From CAMCYM01 sp041191165 (GTDB taxonomy: Bacteria > Bacteroidota > Bacteroidia > Flavobacteriales_D > Sanyastnellaceae): a stretch of 7,386 nucleotides of DNA. This document shows positions 6,019 through 7,386 of this stretch, one piece after another. The notes beneath the pieces were generated by a model, which saw nothing but the letters and a program-made list of their open reading frames with translations, was not told the origin of the DNA and ran no database searches. Location: the NCBI GenBank assembly GCA_041191165.1, contig JBEEPJ010000095.1, positions 1-7,386 of the forward strand, written 5' to 3'. Position 1 is the first letter of the stretch; every line of letters begins with the position of its first letter. The position numbers were made by a program, and so were the translations under genes.

Positions 6019-7386
6019 AACGGTCATCGGGAAGACGGGTACACGAAGTCGGAAGGGGTCTGACCCTGCTGTTCATGGGATGCTGTCTCACTTGGGGACA
6101 GCGCAACGCGATCGCACAGGGGGATCCATCCTCGCAACGGGTCTCCACGGCCCAGCTTCGCGCCGACTTGGACACCCTCCTGGCCTGGATCGAACGGGTT
6201 CATCCCGAGCCCTTTGCCCATGTCACCCGGGACGAGGTGCTGCAGATGAGCGCCGAGGTGAGCCAATCCTGGCGCGGTGACAGCGTCTCCGCATTGACGG
6301 GGGCGCAAGGCTTGACGCGCATTTGCCGCGCATTCCAGGACAGCCACACCGGCCTTCGCACGATGGAATGGCTGGATCAGATGGCGCCGGTTCGAGGCAA
6401 CTTGCCCTTGGAAGTGCAGACCGTTGCAGGCCAAACCCTGATCCAATCCAATCCTTCGGGCCACCTGCCGCCGGGAGCGGTCTTGCGTTCCATCGATGGC
6501 CGCGGGGCCACGGTGGCCTGGCAGTGGGCGCTCTCGTTGGTCCCTGTCGAGGGGGAAGGCCACGCGGCCAGCGAGGTGGCTGCGGTGAGGGCGGACCGCG
6601 CTTGGCCCGCCTTCGCAGGCTGGGCCTACGGACTCGAACCCGGCTCGAAAGCCCAAGTCGTCGCCGAATGGCAGGGCAACCGCGTCGAAGCGGCGCTTCC
6701 CGTCTCCCCCTCCCCTGCCCGACGAACCTCGGCCCAGGCCCGGAAATCCCACCGGGACGCCGTGGCGTGGGAATGGGGCGCCGACGGGGCTCCCGCCTAC
6801 CTCCATATCACACGATTCCCCTACGCGTCCCGCACCTTCGACCGGCAACTCCGCCGATTTTTCAGCGGATGTGAACGCCGCTCCGTCCCCGGTGTGGTGC
6901 TCGATTTGCGCGACAATCCCGGAGGATCGGTGCGCACGATGCAGCAGGTCCGGAGCTGGTGGGGGGGGGATGAACGGGTTTGGCCTCGCCAGTTGCAAGT
7001 CCGCTCCACACCGGAAAGTCGGGACTCCAACGCCTGGGTGCGCAGGCCCCGAAACGCCCTGAAGCTCGCGCACAGAGCGGAATCGGATGACTGGGCTGCC
7101 TTTACCCTGGGGCTGGGTAGCACCCCGGTGGACTCCGTCTGGCGCCAAACCTTCGACGCGCCCCTCCTGCCGGCCCGACGTCCCTTCACCGGTGCCCTCG
7201 CCGTGCTCATCGATGGCAGCACGGCCTCCGCCGCCACCACGCTGGCCGCCTGGCTGGCCCACTCCCGCGGCGCCCTGCTCGTTGGCGGTCCGACGCTGGG
7301 GTCCGGGGTGAGCACTTGGGGCCAACCCGTCTATCGCAACCTCCCAGCCACCGGCTGGCCCGTGATGATTTCCACGGCGGCCTTCT
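6015..7386 (+). CDS. S41-family peptidase, secreted, 3' end missing
   Basis: Open for 457 codons and cut by the window edge. The ATG at 6015-6017 overlaps the paaZ TGA, suggesting translational coupling. Residues 1-35 look like an export signal (basic start MKRSSGRR, hydrophobic LTLLFMGCCLTW, possible cleavage after NAIA), so it probably acts in the periplasm or outside. S41 landmarks of the tricorn-like branch common in Bacteroidota are the N-terminal helical part with VHPEPFAH (62-69), DSHTGL (109-114; His111 the likely catalytic His), a PDZ-like middle (about 130-230; PPGAVLRSIDG), the conserved VVLDLRDNPGGS (294-305), and the nucleophile region VLIDGSTASAATTLA with Ser405 as probable catalytic serine, followed by GALLVGGPTLGS. 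No lysine appears from residue 351 to the edge, so the usual C-terminal-processing-peptidase Ser-Lys dyad is not seen. GC is high, about 67% in a 60-base sample. A G9 tract lies at 6961-6969. Substrate unknown. Confidence 0.85.
   Translation, partial: MKRSSGRRVHEVGRGLTLLFMGCCLTWGQRNAIAQGDPSSQRVSTAQLRADLDTLLAWIERVHPEPFAHVTRDEVLQMSAEVSQSWRGDSVSALTGAQGLTRICRAFQDSHTGLRTMEWLDQMAPVRGNLPLEVQTVAGQTLIQSNPSGHLPPGAVLRSIDGRGATVAWQWALSLVPVEGEGHAASEVAAVRADRAWPAFAGWAYGLEPGSKAQVVAEWQGNRVEAALPVSPSPARRTSAQARKSHRDAVAWEWGADGAPAYLHITRFPYASRTFDRQLRRFFSGCERRSVPGVVLDLRDNPGGSVRTMQQVRSWWGGDERVWPRQLQVRSTPESRDSNAWVRRPRNALKLAHRAESDDWAAFTLGLGSTPVDSVWRQTFDAPLLPARRPFTGALAVLIDGSTASAATTLAAWLAHSRGALLVGGPTLGSGVSTWGQPVYRNLPATGWPVMISTAAF
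6961..6969 (+). repeat. G9 homopolymer inside the S41 peptidase gene
   Basis: Nine consecutive G encode part of SWWGGDE, and the reading frame is intact with nine. Gain or loss of one G would shift the frame ahead of the catalytic serine codon at 7227. It may be a slippage site, or just a product of high GC and Trp/Gly codons. Confidence 0.85.

Noticed and set aside
6024..7325. Long minus-strand open frame of 433 codons opposite the S41 peptidase
   Set aside because: It lacks family motifs, is rich in Gly/Arg/Pro/His as expected from the complement of high-GC coding DNA, and the plus strand carries recognisable S41 motifs.

Overview
The window most likely comes from a member of Bacteroidota, probably the Flavobacteriales. 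The main clue is a secreted protein (2590-3561, minus strand) that carries a Cys-bracketed GCTN...DGSC module and a C-terminal type IX secretion (T9SS) sorting domain, both typical of that group. Two sites resemble the Bacteroidota TTG / TAnnTTTG promoter, and most starts lack a Shine-Dalgarno sequence, which fits. Base composition is uneven. A hand-counted 60-base sample from the secreted-protein gene is 50% GC, and one from the right-hand peptidase gene is about 67% GC.

Layout, left to right. Positions 1-90 hold no gene I can name. pdxH (pyridoxamine 5'-phosphate oxidase, vitamin B6 synthesis) runs leftward from 750 to 91. A 74-residue conserved-looking protein of unknown function runs rightward from 842 to 1066. 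It converges on a leftward gene for a PhoD-like phosphodiesterase/alkaline phosphatase lipoprotein (2469-1087). Upstream of that is the leftward T9SS-cargo gene (3561-2590), closed by a very clear intrinsic terminator with a UUCG loop at 2515-2547. A 387-base intergenic stretch (3562-3948) carries a likely promoter for the cargo gene, two small hairpins, and a possible promoter very close to the next start codon.

The right half holds two rightward genes. The first is a full-length paaZ (3949-6018), a fused aldehyde dehydrogenase and MaoC-type enoyl-CoA hydratase of phenylacetate catabolism with all expected catalytic residues. The second is an S41-family peptidase with a signal peptide (6015 to beyond the window end), joined to paaZ by an ATGA start/stop overlap. 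No other phenylacetate genes are visible.

The genes do not form one pathway. They look like ordinary chromosomal genes in several transcription units. I see no mobile element, CRISPR array, tRNA, rRNA or defence system, and no convincing new system. The points most worth a second look are the C10 tract at codons 5-8 of paaZ (possible phase switch or sequencing error), a G9 tract in the coupled peptidase gene, the odd paaZ/S41 coupling, and the missing dyad lysine in the visible part of the peptidase.
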